The notes under the pieces were generated by a model, which saw only the letters and a list, made by a program, of their open reading frames with translations, was not told the DNA's origin and ran no database searches. From Gilliamella sp. N-G2 (GTDB taxonomy: Bacteria; Pseudomonadota; Gammaproteobacteria; Enterobacterales; Orbaceae), in the NCBI RefSeq assembly GCF_002142215.1, contig NZ_NAST01000014.1:49893-82844 (forward strand): a DNA stretch of 32,952 bases, in the 5' to 3' direction. Position 1 is the first letter of the stretch. The number at the start of each line of letters is the position of its first letter. Shown here one piece after another: positions 8,281-16,610 of the stretch. Position numbers and translations under genes: made by a program.

Positions 8281-10567
8281 TCGATTAACATTAAGAAGAA
8301 GAGCTATATTATGGTTAATAATAGTCGTCGGTGTGATTTTCGCTGCTTATTACCTTTTTATTAACAGTAAAATCAATAGCAGTGTTTTATCTTTATTACC
8401 AAAAGAGCAAACCAACAATGTTCCTACCGAATTTATTGAAGGTTTTCAAAACCGATTAGATAAACAACTCGTTTGGTTAATTAAGCCGACTAATGACGAA
8501 TTAGAGCCAGTTTTTTGGTGGTATCAAACTTTAAAAAAGCAATCTTTTATCGGTCAGGTAAATGGTTATTTTGATGAACAATTTCAAAAAAATTGGGGAG
8601 AGTTTGCTTTTCAATATCGTTACCAATTGCTGGACTCAAAAACCAGTGAAAGATTACAAAGTCGTACTCAACTAAGCTGGATTCAAAGCCAGTTATATTC
8701 TCCTTTCAGTGGAATAAGCGCGACTGAATTGGAAAACGATCCGCTATTATTAACCCGCTCATCACAATTAAATCAACTCGCTAACTCCGGCGGATTAACA
8801 ATTCAAAATAATTGGTTATCAGCGCAAGACGAACAAGGTAATCAATGGTATATGATTTTTGCTGAGTTAAATGATTCATCATTTAACATGAATCAATCAC
8901 ATCAAATTACCAATCAATTAAATGAACTTACCCAAAAATTACATGAAAAATGGCCAAATGTTGAAATATTGAAGCGAGGTGTGCTTTTTTATAGTGACTA
9001 TGCAAGTAGTGAAGCTAAAAATGATATAACCACAATAGGCAGTCTATCAATTATAGGCATTGTAATATTAATAATTAGCATATTTCGATCGATAAGACCG
9101 ATTATTTTATCGCTACTATCAATTTTTGTAGGTATTGTTTGTGGTTTAGTAGCTGTTTTAACGATATTTGGTGAAATTCATATTATGACACTAGTTATGA
9201 GTACTAGTGTTATAGGCATAACTGTTGATTATTCACTTCACTACTTAACTGAACGACTGTTACATGGTAATCAAGAATCACCTTATGCTAGTTTAAAAAA
9301 ACTAATATCAACGCTAACTTTAGCCTTATGCACAAGTTTTATTGCTTATATTATTCTACTAATTGCACCTTTTCCCGGCTTGAAACAGCTATCAATATTT
9401 GCAATATTTGGCTTAATCGGTGCGTTTTTAACTGTAATATGTTGGTATCCATTACTAGTTAATAAGTTACCTGTACGTGAACATGTTGGTTATCAGTTAT
9501 TGAATTGCTGGTTAAATTTTTGGAAACATAAGCAAATACAATGGATGATGGTCTTAATGGCCACATTATTTATTAGTTACGGATTGATTAATTTAAAAGT
9601 TGATGACGATATTGGTAAACTACAAACATTGCCAGCAGAATTACAACAACAAGAACAAAAAATTATCAGTATTACCCATCAAACAACTGATCAAAAATGG
9701 TTTATCGTGTTTGGTGATACTGCTGAACAAACCTTACAGCGACTTGAACAATTTTTACCTAAATTAGAACAAGCAAAGTCAAATGGTTATTTTGAACAAT
9801 ATCAAAGCATAAATTTACCTTCACGCCAAAAACAGCAACAAAATATTGCAATAGTTAAACAATACAGTCCGGAAATTTTATCCGCCTTATCACAAATGGG
9901 CATTAAGGCAAATCCACCTAGTTTTGAACAACCTATTATCTCTGCACAACTATGGCAACAAAGTGAATTAAGTCAAGGACGAAAACTACTTTGGTTGACT
10001 TTACAAACGGGACAAAGTGCTACTTTAATTCCAATAAATGGTATTAAAAATATTAGTGAAATTAAAAAATTATCTGAAATTGATCAAGGTATCTATTGGC
10101 TTGATCGCCGAGATGAGTTTAATACGATGTTTACTTATTATCGAATACACTTATCCCAACTCATTGCAGGTGCGGTAATCCTTATTTGTGCGAGCTTTAT
10201 CTTCTATCATCGTAAATACGGTCTTAAAGCAGCTTTAAAAAGCACATTACCAACCTTATTATCCATTGGTATTGCATTAGCAATGCATGGCATAATCAAT
10301 CAAACACTTAATTTGTTTTCAATGTTAGCACTAATTCTTGTTATTGGTATTGGTATCGATTATAGTCTATTTTTAAGCAACAATAAAAGCCAAACCCAAA
10401 GCGCATTATTAGCGGTTACAATGGCAGCATTAACCACTATATTATCTTTTGGACTATTAATAATTAGCCATACTATTGCTATCAAAGGATTTGGGTTAGT
10501 ATTAACTAGTGGTATTTTTACTGCATTTTTATTTGCACCATTAGTCAGCAATAATAAACAAAAATAG
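8258..10567 (+). CDS. apeM: MMPL/RND-type exporter (ApeM-like)
   Basis: The 769-residue inner-membrane protein is of the MMPL family (predicted exporter). One membrane segment lies near residues 14-34, followed by a large periplasmic domain (about 36-250). A bundle of five segments (about 257-410), a second half starting with a segment near 425, another periplasmic domain and a final five-segment bundle (about 625-765) complete it. The paired charged residues GITVDYSLHY and GIGIDYSLFL in the fourth segment of each half are the family's proton-relay motifs. It should extract the finished polyene lipid from the inner membrane. It overlaps the LolA-like gene by 23 bases, in line with co-expression of the export parts. 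Confidence 0.87.
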   Translation: MNNYYSDNRLTLRRRAILWLIIVVGVIFAAYYLFINSKINSSVLSLLPKEQTNNVPTEFIEGFQNRLDKQLVWLIKPTNDELEPVFWWYQTLKKQSFIGQVNGYFDEQFQKNWGEFAFQYRYQLLDSKTSERLQSRTQLSWIQSQLYSPFSGISATELENDPLLLTRSSQLNQLANSGGLTIQNNWLSAQDEQGNQWYMIFAELNDSSFNMNQSHQITNQLNELTQKLHEKWPNVEILKRGVLFYSDYASSEAKNDITTIGSLSIIGIVILIISIFRSIRPIILSLLSIFVGIVCGLVAVLTIFGEIHIMTLVMSTSVIGITVDYSLHYLTERLLHGNQESPYASLKKLISTLTLALCTSFIAYIILLIAPFPGLKQLSIFAIFGLIGAFLTVICWYPLLVNKLPVREHVGYQLLNCWLNFWKHKQIQWMMVLMATLFISYGLINLKVDDDIGKLQTLPAELQQQEQKIISITHQTTDQKWFIVFGDTAEQTLQRLEQFLPKLEQAKSNGYFEQYQSINLPSRQKQQQNIAIVKQYSPEILSALSQMGIKANPPSFEQPIISAQLWQQSELSQGRKLLWLTLQTGQSATLIPINGIKNISEIKKLSEIDQGIYWLDRRDEFNTMFTYYRIHLSQLIAGAVILICASFIFYHRKYGLKAALKSTLPTLLSIGIALAMHGIINQTLNLFSMLALILVIGIGIDYSLFLSNNKSQTQSALLAVTMAALTTILSFGLLIISHTIAIKGFGLVLTSGIFTAFLFAPLVSNNKQK

Positions 10568-10588
10568 AGAAATATTAGGTACTAAAGG

Positions 10589-11155
10589 ATGAAGAAATAT
10601 TTAAATTTAACTTTTTTATTATTAAGTTTGTTGATTTCAGCTTGCTCATCCCAACCTAAATCAGAAGCTTGGTTAACCAAAGAAATTAAAGTTAACTTAC
10701 CAAAGATAGATTTAAACCAAGACTATCATGACCAACAACTATTAACTTTTAAATATAATAATCAAGAAAACTCGGTTATTACTGTTGTTGAGATCAAAAA
10801 CAACCAATTAAAAGTGATGGGTTTATCCACTATAGGTATCCGTTTGTTTGAAATCCAATATAATGGTAGTGAAGTTAAAGCAAAACAGTATATATTTATT
10901 AAACAGTTTCCCCCGCCAGAGCAAGTATTATCGGACATAATGCTAAGTATTCTACCAACAACTTCGTGGCAAAACGTATTACCCCCTAATTGGCAACTTA
11001 TGGATAAAGGTTTATTTAGAACACTCATTAATGATCAAAAACAAACTATCATTAACATAACTTATAACAAAAAAGTTTCAACAGAGATTAGAAAACCAAT
11101 AAAAATTGATCACGCTATATTTGGTTATCAAATTACAATAAAGAGTATGGAATAA
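10589..11155 (+). CDS. apeN: DUF3261-type lipoprotein (ApeN-like)
   Basis: The 188-residue protein begins with a lipoprotein signal peptide ending in the lipobox LISAC, so Cys19 is predicted to be lipidated. Residues +2 and +3 are SS rather than Asp, so outer-membrane sorting is expected. The rest is a small mainly beta domain resembling the LolB-like DUF3261 proteins of APE clusters. Together with the periplasmic LolA-like protein and the MMPL exporter it would form a dedicated Lol-like route that inserts the polyene lipid in the outer membrane; this role is inferred from position and fold. It ends directly before the ATG of the ketosynthase gene. Confidence 0.82.
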   Translation: MKKYLNLTFLLLSLLISACSSQPKSEAWLTKEIKVNLPKIDLNQDYHDQQLLTFKYNNQENSVITVVEIKNNQLKVMGLSTIGIRLFEIQYNGSEVKAKQYIFIKQFPPPEQVLSDIMLSILPTTSWQNVLPPNWQLMDKGLFRTLINDQKQTIINITYNKKVSTEIRKPIKIDHAIFGYQITIKSME

Positions 11156-12337
11156 ATGATCTATGTTGCTGCGCTTGGCGCAATAAACACATTAGGACAC
11201 GACAAACAACAAATCGCCAATAATTTGGCCAAAAATTATTGTGCAAGTCATTATTTAACTAAACAAGAAGGATGGTTATTAAATGGTCAAAATACTTGGT
11301 TAGGTAAAGTGAACGGCGATCTACCGACTATTCCTCATCAATTTATACAATATGCAACAAGAAATAATCATTTACTTTATGCTGCATATTTGCAAATTAA
11401 ACAACCAATTCAAAAAGCTATCGAAAAATATGGTACAAAAAGAATTGCGGTCATAATGGGAACCAGTACTTCTGGGATACACGAAGGTGATATCAACATT
11501 AAGCACTACTTAGAGACTCATCATTGTGAGCCTAACTTTTATTATCATCAGCAAGAACTTGGTGATCCTTCCCGATTCTTAACCGAGCTATTAAATTTGC
11601 AAGGCCCTAGTTACACCATATCAACCGCTTGCACATCTAGCGCGAAAGCTGTAATAAGTGGTCAGCGATTGATTGAATCAGGATTAGTTGATGCTGCAAT
11701 TGTTGGTGGAGCAGACAGTTTAAGTCGGATGCCGATTAATGGCTTTAATGCACTCGAAGCGTTATCAAGTAATCCTTGCATGCCATTTGCACAAGATCGT
11801 ACTGGCATAAATATTGGTGAAGCCAGTGGGTTAATGTTACTAACCAAAGAGGAATCAAGTAATATTGCATTATTAGGTACAGGTGAATCCTCGGATGCTT
11901 ATCACATCTCCTCCCCTCATCCTGAAGGAATAGGAGCGCAAACTGCGATGGAAATGGCATTAAAAAATGCCAATTTAAAACCAAATCAGATCGGTTATCT
12001 CAATTTACATGGCACAGCAACGATTCTTAATGACCAAGCTGAAAGTAAGGCAGTTTATCGATTATTTAAACAAAACCTTCCTTATTGTAGTTCAACAAAA
12101 CATCTAACAGGACATACATTAGGTAGCGCAGCTATTACTGAATTAGCTATTAGCTACTTATTACTTAAACAAAATATTTATTTACCACAACAAGATTTTT
12201 CAATATCACCTTATGACAAAAATCTAGATAAAATTAATATGGTTACAGAAAAAATGATGCTACGAACACCAATCATTATGTCTAACTCGTTTGCTTTTGG
12301 TGGCAATAATGCATCTCTTATTATTGGAAAGTTATAA
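11156..12337 (+). CDS. apeO: Beta-ketoacyl-ACP synthase II-type ketosynthase (ApeO-like)
   Basis: The 393-residue ketosynthase has all catalytic residues: Cys159 in TISTACTSSA, His285 in NLHGTAT, Lys315 and His320 in STKHLTGHTLGSAA, and the C-terminal NSFAFGGNNAS gate. It is the chain-extending enzyme that pairs with the cysteine-free ApeC protein, by analogy with the described ApeO-ApeC complex. It should condense malonyl-ACP onto the aryl-polyenyl chain. It begins immediately after the lipoprotein stop (the A of ATG follows the stop codon) and shares one base with the next gene (TAATG), so translation is likely coupled. Confidence 0.9.
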   Translation: MIYVAALGAINTLGHDKQQIANNLAKNYCASHYLTKQEGWLLNGQNTWLGKVNGDLPTIPHQFIQYATRNNHLLYAAYLQIKQPIQKAIEKYGTKRIAVIMGTSTSGIHEGDINIKHYLETHHCEPNFYYHQQELGDPSRFLTELLNLQGPSYTISTACTSSAKAVISGQRLIESGLVDAAIVGGADSLSRMPINGFNALEALSSNPCMPFAQDRTGINIGEASGLMLLTKEESSNIALLGTGESSDAYHISSPHPEGIGAQTAMEMALKNANLKPNQIGYLNLHGTATILNDQAESKAVYRLFKQNLPYCSSTKHLTGHTLGSAAITELAISYLLLKQNIYLPQQDFSISPYDKNLDKINMVTEKMMLRTPIIMSNSFAFGGNNASLIIGKL

Positions 12338-12810
12338 TGCAATATAAACCAGCAAGTTACTACTTACCACACAGAACACCGATGATTATGATTAACAAAG
12401 TTCATCTAGTCGACGACAAGCAATGCATTTGCAGTGTTGAAGTTAGCAAAAATGGCATACTTTCTCCATTTTTAACTAAGGATGATCAACTACCCAATTT
12501 TTACGCTATCGAATTAATGGCACAAACCATTGGTGTTTGGAATGGGTATCATGATTCGAAAAAAAATCACTCACCACAATTAGGTATGTTACTCGGTGGA
12601 CGAGCAATTAAAACTACTGTACCTGCATTTGCACTGAATAGTGAATTAATGATAACCGCCAATTTAGTCTTGTTTGATTCTAAGTTGGCTAACTTTGATT
12701 GTGATATTTGCATCAATCAACAATGTGTTGCATCAGGCAAACTAAATGTTTATGAACCTGATCATAATGAATTTGACCAACTCTTTGGTTTACAACGATT
12801 AAAAGGATAA
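12337..12810 (+). CDS. apeP: Hot-dog dehydratase subunit (ApeP-like)
   Basis: The 157-residue protein is a FabA/FabZ-like hot-dog dehydratase of the COG4706 type found in APE clusters. The motif YYLPHRTPMIMI near the N-terminus holds a conserved His, and AIELMAQTIGVWNGYH near residue 55 carries the acidic residue of the active-site helix. It is expected to form the heterodimer with the ApeI protein encoded about 7 kb upstream in the same operon. The ATG shares one base with the preceding stop codon. The next gene starts 5 bases after its stop. Confidence 0.86.
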   Translation: MQYKPASYYLPHRTPMIMINKVHLVDDKQCICSVEVSKNGILSPFLTKDDQLPNFYAIELMAQTIGVWNGYHDSKKNHSPQLGMLLGGRAIKTTVPAFALNSELMITANLVLFDSKLANFDCDICINQQCVASGKLNVYEPDHNEFDQLFGLQRLKG

Positions 12811-12815
12811 CTATT

Positions 12816-13547
12816 ATGCGTCGTACAGTACTTGTAACTGGAGCAAGTAAAGGAATTGGTAAAGCAATAGCTTGTAAACTCGCGTTAGATGGTTTTGATA
12901 TCGTCATACACTACCATCGTGATAAACAAGGGGCGCTTGAAACTAAAAAAATTATTGATCAGTCTGACCAGAAAGCTAGATTAATCCAATTCGATGTAAG
13001 CAATACCGATCAATGTCAACAAATAATTGAAGAAGATATTGAACAACATGGTGCTTATTACGGTGTGGTAAATAATGCTGGTATTATTCGCGATGGCGCT
13101 TTTCCAGCTTTAACACAAGATGACTGGAAGGCGGTAATTCATACCGATCTTGATAGTTTTTACAATGTGTTACATCCTTGTATTATGCCCATGATTGGAC
13201 TACGTAATGGTGGAAGAATTGTTGTTATATCATCAATTTCAGGCATCGTTGGCAATCGTGGTCAAGTCAATTACAGCGCAGCCAAAGCAGGTCTAATTGG
13301 TGCAACCAAAGCGTTAGCGCTTGAATTAGCTAAACGGAAAATTACCGTCAATTGCATTGCCCCAGGTCTAATAGATACTGGTATTTTAGATATTGAACCT
13401 ATCGCTTTAAAAGAAGCTATGGCCATGATCCCACTTAAAAGAATGGGACACGTTGACGAAGTCGCAGGGCTTGCTAGTTATCTAATGTCAGATAATGCTG
13501 CATATATAACACGACAAGTCATTTCAATTAATGGAGGAATGGTATGA
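12816..13547 (+). CDS. apeQ: 3-oxoacyl-ACP reductase, FabG-like (ApeQ-like)
   Basis: The 243-residue short-chain dehydrogenase has the NADPH-binding TGASKGIG (residues 8-15), NNAG (86-89) and the catalytic set Ser140, Tyr153 and Lys157 in YSAAK. The length and the PGLIDT motif after the catalytic segment are typical of FabG. In the pathway it reduces each 3-oxoacyl intermediate to the 3-hydroxyacyl form before dehydration. An AAAGGA Shine-Dalgarno lies 8 bases before the ATG. The last four bases overlap the start of the following ketosynthase gene (ATGA). Confidence 0.92.
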   Translation: MRRTVLVTGASKGIGKAIACKLALDGFDIVIHYHRDKQGALETKKIIDQSDQKARLIQFDVSNTDQCQQIIEEDIEQHGAYYGVVNNAGIIRDGAFPALTQDDWKAVIHTDLDSFYNVLHPCIMPMIGLRNGGRIVVISSISGIVGNRGQVNYSAAKAGLIGATKALALELAKRKITVNCIAPGLIDTGILDIEPIALKEAMAMIPLKRMGHVDEVAGLASYLMSDNAAYITRQVISINGGMV

Positions 13548-14770
13548 CTAAACGAGTAGTTATAACCGGCTTAGGTGGAGTCACTGCATTTGGTAACGAA
13601 TGGACTGATGTTGAGCTCAAACTGAAAAAGCTTGAAAATGCAGTTCGATATATGCCTGAGTGGGAAATTTATGATGGATTACACACCAAACTTGGCGCAC
13701 CAATTGATGATTTTGCATTACCTGATCATTATACACGAAAAAAAATTCGTTCAATGGGCAGAGTATCTTTACTCTCAACCAAAGCAACTGAAATTGCATT
13801 AGAAAAAGCAGGATTACTTGATGCGACAGAGCTAACTAATGGCGATACAGGTATCGCTTTTGGATCATCGACAGGTAGTACTCAACCCGTTGCATCATTT
13901 GCAACTATGTTAAATGAAAAGCATACCAACAACATCACTGCCACTACCTATATCCAAATGATGCCCCACACAACCGCAGTTAATACTGGCTTATTTTTTG
14001 GCTTAAAAGGTCGATTGATCACCACATCAAGTGCTTGTACTTCTGGAAGTCAAGCTATTGGTTATGCATATGAAGCCATAAAATACGGTATGCAAAAAAT
14101 CATGGTGGCCGGCGGTGCTGAAGAGTTATGTCCATCGGAAGCAGCTGTTTTTGACACCTTATTTGCCACCAGTCAACTTAATGACACGCCTAAATTATCT
14201 CCAAGACCCTACGATCGTGACCGTGATGGCTTAGTTATTGGTGAAGGTGCTGGTGCATTAATTTTAGAAGAATATGAACATGCCAAAGCCCGAGGTGCAA
14301 AAATTTATGGTGAAATTATAGGCTTTAAAACCAACTGTGATGCAAGCCATATTACTCAACCAAGGCAAGAAACAATCCAATACTGTATTGAACAATCCCT
14401 GAAAGAAGCGGGATTAGATCCAAACCAAATTGGCTTCATCAGTGCCCACGGTACCGCTACCGCTCGTGGAGACGTTGCTGAAAGTAATGCAGTTGCCAAT
14501 ATTTTTGGTAACAAAACCCCCATATCATCATTGAAAAGTTATTTTGGCCATACCCTCGGCGCATGTGGGGCAATTGAAGCATGGTTGACATTAGAAATGA
14601 TGCACACAGGCTGGTTTAACCCAACTATCAACTTAAATCATATTGATCCTCAGTGCGGTGATCTTGATTATATTGTCGGTGCTGGGCGAAATTTAGATAT
14701 TGAATATTTTCAAACCAATAACTTTGCTTTTGGTGGAATCAACACCTCAATTGTTATTAAAAGATTATAG
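13544..14770 (+). CDS. apeR: Beta-ketoacyl-ACP synthase (ApeR-like)
   Basis: The 408-residue FabF-like ketosynthase has Cys165 in TTSSACTSGS, His302 in SAHGTATARGD, Lys331 and His336 in KSYFGHTLGACG, and NNFAFGGIN near the C-terminus. It is complete and closes the operon. It is more FabF-like than the upstream ApeO homologue. In studied systems this second ketosynthase supports early or initiating condensations, forming a homodimer. The start overlaps the ketoreductase stop by four bases and is preceded by the GGAGG-rich end of that gene (AATGGAGGAATGGT). No strong intrinsic terminator follows it. Confidence 0.92.
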   Translation: MTKRVVITGLGGVTAFGNEWTDVELKLKKLENAVRYMPEWEIYDGLHTKLGAPIDDFALPDHYTRKKIRSMGRVSLLSTKATEIALEKAGLLDATELTNGDTGIAFGSSTGSTQPVASFATMLNEKHTNNITATTYIQMMPHTTAVNTGLFFGLKGRLITTSSACTSGSQAIGYAYEAIKYGMQKIMVAGGAEELCPSEAAVFDTLFATSQLNDTPKLSPRPYDRDRDGLVIGEGAGALILEEYEHAKARGAKIYGEIIGFKTNCDASHITQPRQETIQYCIEQSLKEAGLDPNQIGFISAHGTATARGDVAESNAVANIFGNKTPISSLKSYFGHTLGACGAIEAWLTLEMMHTGWFNPTINLNHIDPQCGDLDYIVGAGRNLDIEYFQTNNFAFGGINTSIVIKRL

Positions 14771-15103
14771 TTTGATATTTTTTGAATAAGCTTAGCGTTA
14801 AAATTTATCTAGATTTTTATACCATTATTCAAGAATGTTAAGATTGTTGATGGAATTTTTATTGCTCCATTTGCATATTAAATAGTTCAAATAATTTTAC
14901 AAATGATGGTACTTTAACAACTTGGATAGTTACTAAAGTACACATTCATTTTGTTTAAAATCTCGTTTACCATCCTCATTTTTTTAATTTATTTTTTAAA
15001 CAATAATGTAGTATTACTCAGAGTTTAGTTTAATTTACTATAACGATTTTTAACCATGATAGATATCTTTCATGAGTTTATAGCATAGTGGTGGTATATA
15101 TCC
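14771..15103. other. AT-rich intergenic region with one imperfect stem-loop
   Basis: About 330 bases separate the convergent ends of the ape operon and the unknown membrane protein gene. I found no credible reading frame or RNA gene here. The notable structure is an inverted repeat, arms 14909-14922 and 14928-14941 (12 of 14 pairs, loop TGGAT). It has no clear T-run on either side, so it is only a weak terminator candidate for the convergent transcripts. Confidence 0.5.
14909..14941. repeat. Imperfect inverted repeat between convergent genes
   Basis: GTACTTTAACAACT and AGTTACTAAAGTAC form a 14-base stem with two mismatches and a five-base loop. It lies about 140 bases past the apeR stop. It could act as a transcript-end structure; no other role is indicated. 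Confidence 0.5.
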
Positions 15104-16075
15104 TTAGTTTATAAACAAACTTTCATCTTTTTTATAAAGAAATTTAATAAAATAGCGACTGATTAACAAAGATAAAAGTAAATTAATTGCCAGTAAAAAT
15201 ATCAGATTATTTAAAGACTGAGATTGAATTTTATTTATAAGACTTAATGAAGGTGAAATATCATTCATAAAAATCACATAATAAATAGTCGTACTTACAA
15301 GACCACTAAGAAAAGTAGTTACCATTCCTGTCAATATCAATTTTGCGAAGCTCACTTTAGAATTCACTTGTTCAAAACTATTTTTGATAACTACTGTGAA
15401 AAGTATATAGAGAATTACTGACAATAAAAGTCCTATCAATATAGGTGCCATCACTAAAGAAATACTTGGCTGCAAAAAATGATAAATTATTGCTAACGAT
15501 ATATAGGACAAGAAAATACTATAAAGTTGGATATGAATTATTTTTAATTGGTCTGAATTAAAATTAATTGCTGATCGATAAATAATATTATTTCTACCGA
15601 CAAAATAAAACATTACGATTAGCACAAATAAATCTATTATAAGAATTAGCCGATACATGAAAATGTGATAGAAATATGAAAATGAATCATCGTTGATGAA
15701 GTCAAAATTAATTAGAAAATAATTATGAAACAGTATGAATATTTCAACGCCGAATTCAAAAAGTGGTGTTTGCAAAAAATAGGTAATAAGAAAAAAAATC
15801 ACAGAGAGCAAACTGATTACTTTCCAATTTTTAGATACATTATATAGACAATACTTTTGGCAGAATAATATACTGATAATAAAAACTAGAAAATAATAAT
15901 TCATAGAACCCAAAGTTAAACTATAAATTAGTTGAGCTATGTAAATATTGCCTTCGCTAAGGTAGCTATCCAATTTGATTACAAAATTAATTATGGATTT
16001 GAGTATTAGACATCCAAAATAGATAAAAGTAAAAAGGCATGGTAGTTTAAAATAAGATTGATTTTGAGTATCCAT
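15104..16075 (-). CDS. Unrecognised multi-pass membrane protein
   Basis: I do not recognise this protein. It is about 323 residues and almost entirely hydrophobic, with roughly nine predicted membrane segments, short polar loops and a short charged C-terminus (FLYKKDESLFIN). No catalytic or transport signature stands out. The ATG at 16075 is chosen because AGGGA lies just upstream; the reading frame stays open to 16120, which would add 15 residues. Base composition is more AT-rich than the neighbouring operons, and it sits with a second small membrane protein gene between the ape cluster and purHD. This suggests an accessory insertion, but nothing ties it to aryl polyene synthesis except adjacency. 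Confidence 0.6.
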   Translation of the reverse strand: MDTQNQSYFKLPCLFTFIYFGCLILKSIINFVIKLDSYLSEGNIYIAQLIYSLTLGSMNYYFLVFIISILFCQKYCLYNVSKNWKVISLLSVIFFLITYFLQTPLFEFGVEIFILFHNYFLINFDFINDDSFSYFYHIFMYRLILIIDLFVLIVMFYFVGRNNIIYRSAINFNSDQLKIIHIQLYSIFLSYISLAIIYHFLQPSISLVMAPILIGLLLSVILYILFTVVIKNSFEQVNSKVSFAKLILTGMVTTFLSGLVSTTIYYVIFMNDISPSLSLINKIQSQSLNNLIFLLAINLLLSLLISRYFIKFLYKKDESLFIN

Positions 16076-16147
16076 TATATCCCTATAAATGTTTATTATT
16101 AAATAGTATAAAAAAAGCATAACTATCTTAAAAGATAATTATAAAGA

Positions 16148-16217
16148 TTATATTTTGGTTTAAAACGCTATTGCCCTTATAATCAATATAACCTAAAGAA
16201 TAGTAACCAAAATATAA
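16148..16217. repeat. 70-bp element bounded by perfect 13-bp inverted repeats
   Basis: TTATATTTTGGTT (16148-16160) and its exact complement AACCAAAATATAA (16205-16217) flank 44 bases that contain a further CTATT/AATAG pair and a TATAAT-like box. It sits between the two unknown membrane protein genes. It could be a miniature palindromic repeat, an operator, or an RNA hairpin; no target-site duplication is visible at its edges. Confidence 0.55.
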
Positions 16218-16274
16218 ACAAAAAATAGATTTGTATAAAAAATTATTGTTCCATCAAAGTTAAGAAATCTTAAT

Positions 16275-16610
16275 TTATAAATTCTCTTTTCTTTTTCTTT
16301 TTTTACCTTTTATTTTGTTAATTAGTAAACATATAAAAGCTATTGCAGGATTGAAAAAAAAGAGAATAAAAAACAGTAAAAGGATTAATGGTTCATATTC
16401 TGGAAAAGATTCTATAAATTTTTCTCGATATAATGAGTATAAGAATAAAATGCTCATTAGAAAAAAATAAATTATTCTTGTTACCCATAATAATCTTTTT
16501 AACGATTTTATTCTTCTATAATGAGTTGGTGTAAAATCTGAGTGAAGTATTGCGCCACCCAACAAAAAAAGCTCAATTAAAAATAATAAAATATAAAAAA
16601 AGGTTACCAT
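16275..16610 (-). CDS. Unrecognised small membrane protein
   Basis: This 111-residue protein has about three predicted membrane segments (residues 4-21, 43-61 and 72-97) and a strongly basic tail, KIKGKKRKRKENL, which should be cytoplasmic. I recognise no family. It lies 200 bases upstream of the larger membrane protein gene on the same strand, separated by the 70-bp inverted-repeat element, so the two may or may not be co-transcribed. No clear Shine-Dalgarno precedes the ATG. Codon use is very A/T-biased, like its neighbour. Confidence 0.5.
   Translation of the reverse strand: MVTFFYILLFLIELFLLGGAILHSDFTPTHYRRIKSLKRLLWVTRIIYFFLMSILFLYSLYREKFIESFPEYEPLILLLFFILFFFNPAIAFICLLINKIKGKKRKRKENL

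Noticed and set aside
14771..15103. A possible small RNA or gene remnant after apeR
   Set aside because: No reading frame beyond a dozen codons, no promoter-terminator pair and no family resemblance.
16148..16217. Insertion-sequence remnant
   Set aside because: No transposase fragment or target-site duplication is present; it is kept only as an inverted-repeat element.
15104..16610. The two membrane proteins as a toxin-immunity or phage-defence pair
   Set aside because: No toxin, nuclease or defence motif is visible; adjacency and hydrophobicity alone do not support such a claim.
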